A DNA stretch of 64,000 nt, taken from positions 1 through 64,000 of the forward strand of contig JAEPOJ010000021.1 in the NCBI GenBank assembly GCA_017642965.1. Reading direction: 5' to 3'. Below are positions 37,392 to 46,227 of the stretch, piece after piece. The notes under the pieces were generated by a model. That model made no database searches. It was not told the origin of the DNA and was given only the letters and a program-made list of their open reading frames with translations. The stretch is from Phycisphaerales bacterium (lineage in GTDB: Bacteria; Planctomycetota; Phycisphaerae; Phycisphaerales; UBA1924). Positions within the stretch are counted from its first letter, which is position 1. Each line of letters opens with the position of its first letter. Both the position numbers and the translations under genes were made by a program.

Positions 37392-40300
37392 CACACCATC
37401 TCCGCGCCGCGAGCCAGGTAACGGTCAACCAGACGCCGCACGGTCTCGTGCAGTCGCGAGCTGGGCTGGCGGGCGATCATGCCCTCGGTCGCCCAGCTGG
37501 TCCCCGCGCCGCTGATGCCGGTGATGCCCTGGGCCGCGAGCCCGGTGACCTTCAAGCTCTGATCGATTTCGAGCTGATCCGCGGCGCGGGCGGCCGCCTG
37601 GATCGCGACGCCCAGGCGGATCTCGCGGGGCAGGGATAGGAAGCTCCACTCGCCGCCGCCGAGCGATGAGGGGTACTGGACCTCGCCGCCAGGGAGGATC
37701 AGCTTTCCGTAGCGGTCCTTGCGTGGCCACGCGGTCGGCTGATCCGGATCGAGCTTGAAGCCATCCCAGCGTACGGCGTCGAAGTCGATCGAGGCGTTGG
37801 CGATGCAGGCGATCTTGTCCTCGGTGCTCAGGGTGGCGACCGCCTGACGAAGGATGTGGGCGCTGATCAGGAACTCGGCCAGGATCGCCTCGAACTCTGC
37901 GACGCTCAAGTACTCCTGGCGTGTCTGCGGCCCCGTGTAGTCGTCCGAGGGGTTGGAGGAAGCCGCCACGTTGCCTGTGACGGTCACGACCCATGGAGAG
38001 TCGGGATCATCGCTGGGAACGCTGACAGAGCCGCTGACCGGCCCCACGGCGTCCGTATCGACCTCGATCTCAACCGACGTGGACTCAGCTGGTGCGAGGA
38101 CCTCGCCCGACGGGTCTCCGCCCGCCGCGATCATGAGCCGCCCGCCCACCATCACCGTGCCCAGCGTGAGATCACTCATGCCGCTGTTGGCGATGTCGAG
38201 CGTGAGCACATAGCCCTCACCCTCGATCAGCCCCTCAAGCTCGATCTCGCCGCCGCTCGCGTAGGGATCATCGGCCACGGTGACCGCCAGGTCCGCCCCG
38301 ACGATCGTCGCGTTGATGTTGACGGTGAAGACCGCGTTATCCGGGTCATCGCTGGGAATCTGCACCACGATCGCACGCGCACCCGCCGTGGCCGTATCGA
38401 TCGTGATGGTGGCCGTGACGGAGCTGCCCGCCTCGATCACTGAGTCGCTCGGGTCCGTCGTGAGCGTCCCGCCCGCCGAGACCGCGATGGTGCCGAGCGT
38501 GAGTTCGATCGCGGGCACGGGCGCATTGTTGCGGATGGTCAGGTCGACGGTCTGGACCGATTCCAGCGCGAGGTTACCCAGGTTGATGTCGCCATCGTCG
38601 GGCGACTCGTCCACGAAGATGTTCTGATCCGCGCCGCCGGGGAGGTGGTTGACCGCCCCGCGATTGATCACGCCTGTGAGCTCGTTGCCGTAGTAGTCGA
38701 AGGGGTACACGCCCGGGGCGTTGAAGGTGTTCTCGCCGGTGGCCTTGTAGTCGTCATCGAGCGTGACGAGCGTCTCGCTGTTGTCCCCGATGCCAGCGAG
38801 CGCGTTGAACGCGGCCAATGCGTACGCGACCCCGTCGTAGCTGTACACGTCCAGGTTGGTCGCGTTGCCGAGCGAGAAGTCGTTGGCGTCCACGTTCATG
38901 GTGCCCGTGCCGGTCGTGATCTCCATGATCGTGATGCTCGCGGCCGGGCCGTCGTAGATGAAGATGTTGCCCAGGATCTCCAGATCCGCCTCGGTCGGGA
39001 TCTGGAGCCACGCCGACGTCTGCGCCGAGGAGCACCTGATGGTGTTCCCGACCAGGCTCGCCGAGTAGCAGTTGTTCGCGAGCGTGTTGTCGAAGTCGAA
39101 GATCCGGTTGACGCCGTTGAGCGCCGCGATGTCCATCACGTTGCCCACGAAGGTGATCGTCGCGTTGCTGCGGACTGCGCTCCAGCCGTTGTCGCCGATC
39201 TTGACCATCGGGTCGACGTCGACACCGTTCGCGTAGAAGTTGCAACGGGCGATGCGGATCTGGCCCGGATCGAAGACGGCGTCGCCCATCCACACGCTGA
39301 CCCACGTCCCGGCCGTGAGCCCGCTCAGCTTGCAGTTGGTCATGGTGTGGTGCTGACCGCCCTGGTAGCGGATGCAGCTCTTGAGGCGGGCGATGAGCGT
39401 CACGCAGTTGAGCGTGCTCTTGCCGACGCCCGACGCCCCGTCGTTGATGCGGAGCACCGCCTCGTCGGAGTCGGTGTTGTTCTCGAACCAGCCCCCGAAG
39501 ATGTCGAGCTGCGCGTCGATGAATGCGCACGCGTAGCCGTTCGCGCCCACGCGGTTCTCGCAGTCGTGCATCAGCAGGCGGGTCTCGGTGGTCGCGGTCA
39601 GCCCGATCCATGATTGCAGGCGGTTCGCGCCGCCGGACCTGCACTTGTGCATGTACAGGTCCTGGAAGCCCGAGCCAAGCGCGTCGAGCCCGTACGAAGA
39701 ATCCGCGGCCGCCGAGTTGACGACGATCATGCCCGAGACGGTCATGTTGTGAGTGCCGCGCATCCGGAAGCCGTCGTTGACAGCCTTGTCGAGCGTGAAG
39801 CCGACGTCGGGATCGTCGGCGTAGATGCCGATGTTCACGTCGTCGCGGAAGTCGGTGCGGTTCGCGGGCGTGAAGGTCTGGCCCGATCGCACGTAGAGGA
39901 TCGTGTTCCCGCCGCTGCCCGAGATCGCGGCCGTCGCCTGATCGAAGGTGGTGTACGCGTCCGCCCAGCTCGTGCCATCACCAGCGCCGACCGCGTCCTG
40001 GTCGAGATAGAGGGTGCTGCCCGTGAACGCGGAGACGGTCACGGTTGTCTCGGCCGTCGAGACGTTCCCGTCGAGATCCATCACACTGACGCGGACGGTG
40101 TAGTCGCCCTCGTGGGTCATCGGGAGAGAGAACGACCACCAGTACCAGTCGCCGTCGCGTGCGTTCCTGGTGCTCGAGTATGGCTGACCGGCGAGCTCGG
40201 TGAAGCGTGGATCGAGCGTCGTGAACTCGAAGCCCGCCGGGTACGACGTAACCTCCCACCACACGATGTGCTCGTCGGCTCGGCCAGTCCCGAGCAGGGA

Positions 40301-40393
40301 GTCGACCGCGTGGAACGAGTACGTCCCGCACCCCACCATCTTGGTGGCGGGGATGACGGTGGTATTGACATGGATCGCTGCGGTTGGCGGCAT
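37391..40393 (-). CDS. Beta-helix fibre/decoration protein fused to head-tail adaptor
   Basis: A 1000-aa virion protein. Residues 1-130 are an Ig/PKD-like region (HEGDYTVRVSVMDLDGNVST). About 140-590 is a right-handed parallel beta-helix (TLYLDQDAVGAGDGTSWADA, then rungs such as NMTVSGMIVVNSAAADSSYG). About 600-830 are two choice-of-anchor-D-like beta domains (SVTATITIDTATAGARAIVV, IPSDDPDNAVFTVNI). The last 150 residues are helical and look like a head-tail adaptor (DnaT_2/gp15-like): EFEAILAEFL, VRWDGFKLDPDQPTAWPRKD, LPREIRLGVAIQAAARAAD. No other adaptor gene is seen between capsid and stopper, exactly where one is expected. Start ATG 40393 overlaps the previous stop (TGATG) and has GAGGAG 8 nt upstream. 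Confidence 0.7.
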   Translation of the reverse strand: MPPTAAIHVNTTVIPATKMVGCGTYSFHAVDSLLGTGRADEHIVWWEVTSYPAGFEFTTLDPRFTELAGQPYSSTRNARDGDWYWWSFSLPMTHEGDYTVRVSVMDLDGNVSTAETTVTVSAFTGSTLYLDQDAVGAGDGTSWADAYTTFDQATAAISGSGGNTILYVRSGQTFTPANRTDFRDDVNIGIYADDPDVGFTLDKAVNDGFRMRGTHNMTVSGMIVVNSAAADSSYGLDALGSGFQDLYMHKCRSGGANRLQSWIGLTATTETRLLMHDCENRVGANGYACAFIDAQLDIFGGWFENNTDSDEAVLRINDGASGVGKSTLNCVTLIARLKSCIRYQGGQHHTMTNCKLSGLTAGTWVSVWMGDAVFDPGQIRIARCNFYANGVDVDPMVKIGDNGWSAVRSNATITFVGNVMDIAALNGVNRIFDFDNTLANNCYSASLVGNTIRCSSAQTSAWLQIPTEADLEILGNIFIYDGPAASITIMEITTGTGTMNVDANDFSLGNATNLDVYSYDGVAYALAAFNALAGIGDNSETLVTLDDDYKATGENTFNAPGVYPFDYYGNELTGVINRGAVNHLPGGADQNIFVDESPDDGDINLGNLALESVQTVDLTIRNNAPVPAIELTLGTIAVSAGGTLTTDPSDSVIEAGSSVTATITIDTATAGARAIVVQIPSDDPDNAVFTVNINATIVGADLAVTVADDPYASGGEIELEGLIEGEGYVLTLDIANSGMSDLTLGTVMVGGRLMIAAGGDPSGEVLAPAESTSVEIEVDTDAVGPVSGSVSVPSDDPDSPWVVTVTGNVAASSNPSDDYTGPQTRQEYLSVAEFEAILAEFLISAHILRQAVATLSTEDKIACIANASIDFDAVRWDGFKLDPDQPTAWPRKDRYGKLILPGGEVQYPSSLGGGEWSFLSLPREIRLGVAIQAAARAADQLEIDQSLKVTGLAAQGITGISGAGTSWATEGMIARQPSSRLHETVRRLVDRYLARGAEMV

Positions 40394-41247
40394 CAGGTGC
40401 ACTCCTCGAAGTCGATACCCTTGAGGTACTCACCCAGCGCGAGCAGGCGCTGGGCACCGGCTTCGGCGACGCCCTGATCCGTGGCCTGGATCCAGAGCAC
40501 GATGTTGGGGCAGCGCTGGCGCGACATCTCGATCGCGTGCCGGTTGAACACCTCGCACTCGTGCACGCCCTGGCGGAAGCTCAGCCAGTGCATCGCGAAG
40601 ATGGGGAGGTTGTACTTGCTGACCGCGCGGAAGTGCGTGTCAGCACGCAGGGCCTCATCCCGCAGGAACCGACCCTGCATCGAGTCTCGCTCCTCCGAGT
40701 TGTGCGGGTAGCGGTTGACCTGGACGTAGTCGAAGTGATCGCGATAGAACTTCGCGTCATCGACCACATGCTCGTAATCCTCGTGCGTGAGCTCGCCCTT
40801 AGTCAGGCGGGGGAGGTTGTAGTAGGCGAGCGGGATATTGAGCACATCGCGTGCCCCTTGGAGCATCCAGATAAGGAACGGGAGCTCATTGTCGGCGAGC
40901 CCGTCCTGGAGCACATCGAGCATCCACCGCTGGTTGATCGTGTTCGTGCCAGGCACGTAGCGGCGCGGCTCGTAGTTAATGAACGCCGCCTCCACCTCGC
41001 GCGGACGCCACTTCCGCATCACCGATTCGGTGCGCTCCCGCATCAGGCGACGGGCCTCACCGAGCTGTTCAGCCGTCTTCCACTCGCCCGGCCAGTTGCA
41101 AAGGTTGTAGCGATCGCGGCCGACCGGGGAGTTGAGCTGCTCCATGATGCGCGAGAAGCCTTCGAGCCCGGCGTTAACGACCGCGTCCCAGATGATCTGG
41201 CGGTACTCGGAATGCCCGGCCATGCAGATGTAGAGCTTGTGGTTCAT
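40393..41247 (-). CDS. Unknown protein, possible TIM-barrel glycoside-hydrolase-like fold
   Basis: A 284-aa protein between the capsid genes and the fibre/adaptor fusion. The alternation of strands and helices (FLIWMLQGARDVLNIPLAYY, FDYVQVNRYPHNSEERDSMQ, LPIFAMHWLSFRQGVHECEV, CPNIVLWIQATDQ) and aromatic-lined strand ends such as FAMHW and NIVLWIQ recall TIM-barrel glycoside hydrolases. No catalytic pair can be assigned. It could be a virion-bound glycanase helping entry or lysis, but this is inference. A terminator-like hairpin lies just upstream, so it may be expressed below the capsid level. Confidence 0.5.
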   Translation of the reverse strand: MNHKLYICMAGHSEYRQIIWDAVVNAGLEGFSRIMEQLNSPVGRDRYNLCNWPGEWKTAEQLGEARRLMRERTESVMRKWRPREVEAAFINYEPRRYVPGTNTINQRWMLDVLQDGLADNELPFLIWMLQGARDVLNIPLAYYNLPRLTKGELTHEDYEHVVDDAKFYRDHFDYVQVNRYPHNSEERDSMQGRFLRDEALRADTHFRAVSKYNLPIFAMHWLSFRQGVHECEVFNRHAIEMSRQRCPNIVLWIQATDQGVAEAGAQRLLALGEYLKGIDFEECT

Positions 41248-41276
41248 GGTGCAACTCCGACGAGTGGATCAATCAG

Positions 41277-41306
41277 AAAACACCCTGCCCGATCTCACGG
41301 GCAAGG
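41277..41306 (-). terminator. Terminator-like hairpin after the capsid cluster
   Basis: On the minus strand CCTTGCCCG / CGGGCAGGG (one G-T pair) followed by TGTTTT. It lies between the 132-aa gene downstream of the major capsid gene and the 284-aa gene. Probably partial, reducing read-through into the tail genes. Confidence 0.5.
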
Positions 41307-41321
41307 TATGTGGTGGATTCG

Positions 41322-41720
41322 TTACGCTGCCTTCTGATCTCCCGGCGCGAAAGTCAGCCAGAACTCGTGGCCGTATGCCGGGTGCTGCTTGAGTTTGTCC
41401 GCGACACTCGCATCATCAGTCGCAAAACGATGCTCGAAGAAATCCGCACCGGGTACGCGGTATCGACCGAACTGCGAGTGGAAGTGCCAGTTGCCGTCTG
41501 GCGAAGGAGCGGGATCCTGCTTGGACGATGGCTTGCCAGCAGCTTGCGTTGGTGCCGTATTCACAGCACCGTTCTTGAGCACGTGCTCGGTCTCAGCCAA
41601 GATCTTGTTGGCCTGTTTCTCCGCCGCCTCCTTCGCTGCGTTTGCCGCTTCAAGCTCTTGCTCTTTCGCGTCGAGCTCAGCGATGAGTTCGGCCTTGGTT
41701 CGATTATCCTTTGAAGTCAT
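41322..41720 (-). CDS. Small head-associated protein, unknown
   Basis: A 132-aa protein encoded directly after the major capsid gene. The first 50 residues are a Lys/Glu/Ala coiled coil (ELIAELDAKEQELEAANAAK); a Pro/Ser linker follows. The C-terminal 60 residues are a small domain with aromatic residues (NWHFHSQFGRYRVPGADFFE). Position suggests a capsid accessory or decoration protein. AAGGA lies upstream of the ATG. No family was recognised. Confidence 0.6.
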   Translation of the reverse strand: MTSKDNRTKAELIAELDAKEQELEAANAAKEAAEKQANKILAETEHVLKNGAVNTAPTQAAGKPSSKQDPAPSPDGNWHFHSQFGRYRVPGADFFEHRFATDDASVADKLKQHPAYGHEFWLTFAPGDQKAA

Positions 41721-41801
41721 GGTGATGTCCTTGTCAATGTGCCGGGCATCCCCGGCGCGGTTGTGTGATTGGATCTCTCAGTCCCAACGTCACCGCTCGG
41801 C

Positions 41802-42953
41802 TTAGGCCGCTGCGGTTACGCCACGGATCTGGGCGTGATTCTGCTCTGCGCCGAAGTCCAGGGTGTGCTCGGCGAAGATCTCCTCACGCGAGGAGTCCTG
41901 GCCCTTGTCCTGGGTGTTCTCCTTGAGCTGGAGTCGACCGCCACCGTCCTTCTCGGTCGGGCGCAGCTTGAGGTTGTCGACATCGACGGCGATACCGTCG
42001 CCTGCGAACTGACCACGAAGTCCCTTATGCGGGACGAGATTGAGCCTGCCGTGGGGTGTGTCGATCGCTTGGATACGCAGACCGACGTTCGTCACAGTAG
42101 TGCTGTAACGTGTCTTATCGTCGTAGAATGCGTGGATGGTCGTGAGCAACGTAGGTCCGGAGTACAGTGTCTTCTCCGCTGACCCGGTATCGAATACTGT
42201 CTCGCACCACGCGATGAACTGATCCTTGGTCATCGTCCCGCCCTGATTTGTCACATGGGTAGTGACCATCTCACGCAGGCCGCCCATCGTCGTCACCTTT
42301 TTGCCGTTGACATCAACCAGAGAGTCGTTCCGAGCACCGAAGATCAGCGCGTGCTCGATGTCACGGGTCACGGCCTTGAAAGCTTCGGCACGCTGGAACG
42401 CACGCTCATCCTCGGTGAGTGTTTCGATTCGGTTCTGTCGCCCAGAAATCTCGACAGCATGGCGGAAGGTCTGGAGGTAGTTGAACGCCTTGACCTTGCT
42501 CGCCGCGCTGCTTTCTGGCGAACCCGCGCCCTCGCCATGCGCATTGCCGATATTCATCAGGTACGCATTGTCAGCGACGGACGCATCGGCAGCAGCGACC
42601 GAGCCGATGCCTCTCACGAGGGTGATCGAGTGCTCCGCTGGCTTGGCCGTTACGAGCATCACCTCGCCGGTGGCTTCTGCGATCAGCGTATCGTTGACCA
42701 TGAACATGTTGCCATCGTCAACTGCGACGGTCGTCGTCAGATCGGTGTAGTCATCAGCAGGCCGGTTGATCTGCGTGCGGCGCGAAGCGGCCTGCGTGGT
42801 GTACCACTTAACCTCCTCCGATTTTGCTTTGAGAATCCGATTGCCGCCGAGAAGCATCGCGTAGAGCGGGGTCTCGTTCGCGGCCTGAACACGCACGACG
42901 GTCGAAAGCACATCGGGCGTCACTGCACCTTGAAAGTTCGTTGTATTGATCAT
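41802..42953 (-). CDS. Major capsid protein (SU10/DUF5309-like)
   Basis: A 383-aa protein in the major-capsid position after the scaffold gene. Conserved phrases of the SU10-type HK97-fold capsid family are visible: FRHAVEISGRQNRIETLTED, RDIEHALIFGARND, GGLREMVTTHVTNQGG and PTLLTTIHAFYDD. Start ATG 42953 has GGAGG 7 nt upstream. The 94-nt leader before it folds into three consecutive hairpins, consistent with a processed, stabilised capsid message. The gene is followed by a GCCGGG/CCCGGC hairpin without T run. Confidence 0.85.
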   Translation of the reverse strand: MINTTNFQGAVTPDVLSTVVRVQAANETPLYAMLLGGNRILKAKSEEVKWYTTQAASRRTQINRPADDYTDLTTTVAVDDGNMFMVNDTLIAEATGEVMLVTAKPAEHSITLVRGIGSVAAADASVADNAYLMNIGNAHGEGAGSPESSAASKVKAFNYLQTFRHAVEISGRQNRIETLTEDERAFQRAEAFKAVTRDIEHALIFGARNDSLVDVNGKKVTTMGGLREMVTTHVTNQGGTMTKDQFIAWCETVFDTGSAEKTLYSGPTLLTTIHAFYDDKTRYSTTVTNVGLRIQAIDTPHGRLNLVPHKGLRGQFAGDGIAVDVDNLKLRPTEKDGGGRLQLKENTQDKGQDSSREEIFAEHTLDFGAEQNHAQIRGVTAAA

Positions 42954-42971
42954 GTGTGTGCCTCCATGCAC

Positions 42972-43032
42972 TCCGGTGTTGCCGGACGCGGCGTCCTGCC
43001 GCTACTTGGAATGCGAACGCTCACCGTGAGCG
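42972..43032 (-). promoter_or_regulatory. Triple-hairpin leader upstream of the major capsid gene
   Basis: Three successive small hairpins in 61 nt: CGCTC/GAGCG (43018-43032), GCGGC/GCCGC (42988-43002) and TCCGG/CCGGA (42972-42986), each with a 5-nt loop. None has a T run. Probable RNA-processing or stabilising element giving higher capsid expression. Confidence 0.5.
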
Positions 43033-43047
43033 ATCGCGGTTGATTCG

Positions 43048-43692
43048 TTACGCCTTGGGAAGCTCGGCCTCCATCGCTTCGATCTTGGCCTTCGCTTCCG
43101 CTTCTTCGTTGTCGGGCTCGTTGTGCTTGCCGCCCTCCCCCGAGCTGTCGGCAGAGAACTGCTTCTCGACCGCGTCTTTGCCGAGAATCGCCTCCAGCTC
43201 ATTACGCTCCTTGTCGAACGCGGCCTTCACCGCGTCGTCGTCTTTGGGCTTGGTGGCGCTGATGCGGGCGATGATCACTTCCTTCCCCTTAAGGTTGGGG
43301 AAGTGCTTCTCGATGTAGCCCTGCGTCCTGGCCGATGCGGCGCTGGCCTCGCGCTCTGACTGCGACTTGTTCTCGAACTCTTCCTGCTTTTTGGTCAGCT
43401 CTTCGAGCTTGGAGAGGATCGCCTGGACCGCAGGGTCGTCCGACTTGGGTGTCGTGTTCTCGCCTTCGCCTTCCTTCCCAGATTCACCGATTTTGCCGAC
43501 CTTCTCGATCACCTCGGTGAGTTTGTCCGTGTCGAGCGCGTCGAGCTTCTCGCTCAGCGGCTTGATCGATTCCTGGACCGTGGACGCGAGCTGCGGTGTG
43601 ATGCCACCGAATGCTGAGGTGAGGACCTTGACGACCTTGTCGTCGAGTCCGGTCGTGTCGATTGGCTTTCCTTCTTTGTCTTTCAGTTCCAT
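43048..43692 (-). CDS. Capsid scaffolding-like protein
   Basis: A 214-aa, highly charged Lys/Glu/Asp-rich protein with long predicted helices or coiled coils (LSKLEELTKKQEEFENKSQS, EVIEKVGKIGESGKEGEGEN) and little hydrophobic core. It lies between the minor head gene and the major capsid gene, the normal place of the scaffold. There is no protease domain in it or next to it, so capsid maturation by proteolysis is not evident. Sequence identity with known scaffolds was not recognised; position and composition carry the call. Confidence 0.68.
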   Translation of the reverse strand: MELKDKEGKPIDTTGLDDKVVKVLTSAFGGITPQLASTVQESIKPLSEKLDALDTDKLTEVIEKVGKIGESGKEGEGENTTPKSDDPAVQAILSKLEELTKKQEEFENKSQSEREASAASARTQGYIEKHFPNLKGKEVIIARISATKPKDDDAVKAAFDKERNELEAILGKDAVEKQFSADSSGEGGKHNEPDNEEAEAKAKIEAMEAELPKA

Positions 43693-43705
43693 TTGAGAGG
43701 TTCCT

Positions 43706-44737
43706 TTATCGCTTCACTGGATCGAGCAGCTGACCCCTGTCGAGCCGCTTCTGGTATGTGCGCAACGCGCGGCCCGCGTCGTGGCGGCGCGCCCTGCTGA
43801 CAAGCTCGTGGATATAGGGCGCGGTGCCCTTCGAGCAGTTGGGGTGGAATGGAGGGCCTCCTCCGGGCAGAGACGACAGCGGGACAACGGTCAGACCGTC
43901 AACCTCAGCCTCGCCGTTCAGCGAGCACACCAGCCCGATGAACGCCGTGCAGAAGTTCTCGGAGTTCTTGCCGGTGATCTGGACGAGGTTCACACCACGC
44001 TCGCTCAGGCGGGCGTGGCGGGCGGTCACGGTCGCCTCACGGGTCCGGGTGATCGCGACGGTGCGTGCGTACGCGCGAACGGTCATCGTCGCCTTGCCGA
44101 CCTGGATGCGCTTGTTGCCCAGCTTGCGGACCCGCTGCGCCTCGGCGCTGTCGCTGGCGAAGAGCTCGCGGATCGCGCGGTCGGCGATGATCGGGTTGCC
44201 GGTGATGAGCCCGCGTGCGATCGCGGTGTTGACGCTGGACTCCGCGATCGCCGTTGTGCTCAGGGTCCGGAACAGCTCGATAGCATTGGTCGCGTGCTGC
44301 TGGGCCGCGTTGCCCAGGTCAGAATGGATCGATTGGGCGGTCTTGTTGAGCGTGTCCTGGGCGATGATCTCGACCGCCTCGCCGTTGACCAGGCCAAAGC
44401 TCACGCCCACGGCTTGCGTTGCCGGGTCGGTCGGAATGCCCAGCTCCGCGAGCTCGGCGTCGCCGCGCTTGATCGCGGCGTTGATCTGGTTCTTGAGCGG
44501 GCTGTCCACCATCAGGCGTGTGCGGCCCTCAAGCTGCGCCAGCTTGCTCTGGATCTCACGCGTCATCTGGCCCGCGCGGATCTCACGGAACTGCGACGCC
44601 CGGCGATCAGGATCTGCGGCCAGCTCCTGGAGCGCCTGGCCCGCGAGCTTGTTGATGTCGTCCATCGCGGCGTCGTAGAGCTTGACCATCTGCGCGGCGA
44701 GCTGGTCGCCACCCTCGGGCGTGTGCGGCGGTGCCAT
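43706..44737 (-). CDS. Minor head (MuF/SPP1 gp7-like) protein
   Basis: A 343-aa protein. Start ATG 44737 has GGGAG 5 nt upstream and gives MAPPHTPEGG; an earlier GTG at 44779 would add a hydrophobic, leader-like stretch that is improbable for a head protein. The N-terminal two thirds are helical. The C-terminal domain has ITGKNSENFCTAFIGLVCSL and the conserved end GGGPPFHPNCSKGTAPYIHE, typical of phage minor-capsid/head-morphogenesis proteins with paired Cys/His. It lies between portal and scaffold as in Mu gpF. It probably joins the portal vertex during assembly. Confidence 0.8.
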   Translation of the reverse strand: MAPPHTPEGGDQLAAQMVKLYDAAMDDINKLAGQALQELAADPDRRASQFREIRAGQMTREIQSKLAQLEGRTRLMVDSPLKNQINAAIKRGDAELAELGIPTDPATQAVGVSFGLVNGEAVEIIAQDTLNKTAQSIHSDLGNAAQQHATNAIELFRTLSTTAIAESSVNTAIARGLITGNPIIADRAIRELFASDSAEAQRVRKLGNKRIQVGKATMTVRAYARTVAITRTREATVTARHARLSERGVNLVQITGKNSENFCTAFIGLVCSLNGEAEVDGLTVVPLSSLPGGGPPFHPNCSKGTAPYIHELVSRARRHDAGRALRTYQKRLDRGQLLDPVKR

Positions 44738-44775
44738 GGTGACTCCCATCGCGATCAGGATGATTTGGAAGATGA

Positions 44776-46227
44776 TCACGCGGCACCCCCTTGGAAGCCG
44801 AGCATCAGCGATCGCTGTTCACGCTGGATGCCCGCCTCGTCTTCCTCGAGCAGCCGCTCCATGATGCCAGCCGCTGCCTGCGTGCCGAACACCATCTCGA
44901 CGGCCGTGCGTCGGTCAACGAGCGCGCCGCCAGGTGCACCGCGCAGTTCGGCGACCTCGCTGGCGATCTGCTGCGCGTCCTTGGGCAAGCCGGGGTGCAT
45001 TGTCACGCCGACGGGCGCGACCGCGTAGCCCCGCATCGGCTGGCGGGTGTCGAGCATCGATGCGATGTCGAACACGCGGCCGATCGCTGGCTCCATGTAG
45101 CGAGCGGAGACCTTGCCGCGTGCGATCGTGTTGCTGGCTTCGAGGCGCAGCTTGTCGAACGTGTCTGGCATCGCCCCGCCCTCAAGCTTGATGCCGATGA
45201 GCGCGGGCGAGAGCTGGAGCTGGGCGGCGAGGAACTGGAGCGACTTGTTCATCACGTCGAACATGGGTCCGAAGTCGAACTGCTGACTGATGTACTCGAA
45301 GAACCCGTCCGGGTCCAGGATCGCATCGCCGACGTGCACCTTGCCCGTATCGGGATCGATCATGCCCTCGCCGATCCGAACCTTGGGTGAGCCGTGCTTC
45401 TCCATCGAGCGGTCCAGTCGGCTGACGGCCGCAGCTGACATGTCGAGCAGATCGAGATCATGCTCGCTGATGAGCATCTCAGGCTCGCCGTTGAAGTACT
45501 CGTGGATGAGCCGGGTCACGAGCGGGTAGGGCACGCCGGTTTCCACGACGGGCTCGACGGTGCTCTCGGGCATCGCCTCCTTGAGATCGACACGCTTGGC
45601 CAGGTCGGATGCGAGATCGACGAGCAGGTCACCGCCCGCGTACTCGTACACCTCCTGCTCGACCTTGCCCGCGCTGTGCCGCTCCACGCGGAGGTACCTG
45701 ACCGTGCGGAGCGGTTGCTTGCGTTCGATCATCCAGCGACGCTCCCAGACCGTGGGCTGCATTGCGGCGTCGTCCGGGCCGACCGGGATCATCATCATGT
45801 TCTCGTCGGAGCAGATCACCGTACCCGTGCCGCCCCGCTGATCCACGCGGAGCGTCGAGAAGCTGTCGATGTTCGCGGTACGCACCGCCTGCATCAGCAG
45901 GGCGTCGAAGTGCGACCGGTTGCGGATATCATTCAGGGCCGTGCGCTGTTCCTCGTACCCCTCAGGCACCGAGAGCGAGATCGCCTCGCCCGCCAGGACA
46001 AGGACATGGAACCGGATCGCCATGCGGACGACGTTGACCTTCATGAGCAGTGGCTTGATCTCACCGCTGTAGGTTTCGAGCGACGGGTACCTGTGCTTCG
46101 CCTTCTGGCATTTGAGCAGGAACTTCTCCCAGTTGCCCTGCTCAAGCAGACGCATCAGCATCGCGAAGATGCGGCGTCTGCGCAGCTTCTCCAGCCGATC
46201 CTTGGGGGTGACGTATCCGGGCTTCAT
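44776..46227 (-). CDS. Portal protein (gp29/DUF935-like)
   Basis: A 483-aa portal subunit forming the dodecameric DNA gate of the capsid. Portal features: DLLVDLASDLAKRVDLKEAM, PYPLVTRLIHEYFNGEPEML, a helix DLDLLDMSAAAVSRLDRSME, and the clip/crown part SLQFLAAQLQLSPALIGIKL. It follows the large terminase with ATGA overlap and precedes the minor head gene, as in Mu (gp28-gp29-gp30). The length agrees with the family. Confidence 0.82.
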   Translation of the reverse strand: MKPGYVTPKDRLEKLRRRRIFAMLMRLLEQGNWEKFLLKCQKAKHRYPSLETYSGEIKPLLMKVNVVRMAIRFHVLVLAGEAISLSVPEGYEEQRTALNDIRNRSHFDALLMQAVRTANIDSFSTLRVDQRGGTGTVICSDENMMMIPVGPDDAAMQPTVWERRWMIERKQPLRTVRYLRVERHSAGKVEQEVYEYAGGDLLVDLASDLAKRVDLKEAMPESTVEPVVETGVPYPLVTRLIHEYFNGEPEMLISEHDLDLLDMSAAAVSRLDRSMEKHGSPKVRIGEGMIDPDTGKVHVGDAILDPDGFFEYISQQFDFGPMFDVMNKSLQFLAAQLQLSPALIGIKLEGGAMPDTFDKLRLEASNTIARGKVSARYMEPAIGRVFDIASMLDTRQPMRGYAVAPVGVTMHPGLPKDAQQIASEVAELRGAPGGALVDRRTAVEMVFGTQAAAGIMERLLEEDEAGIQREQRSLMLGFQGGAA

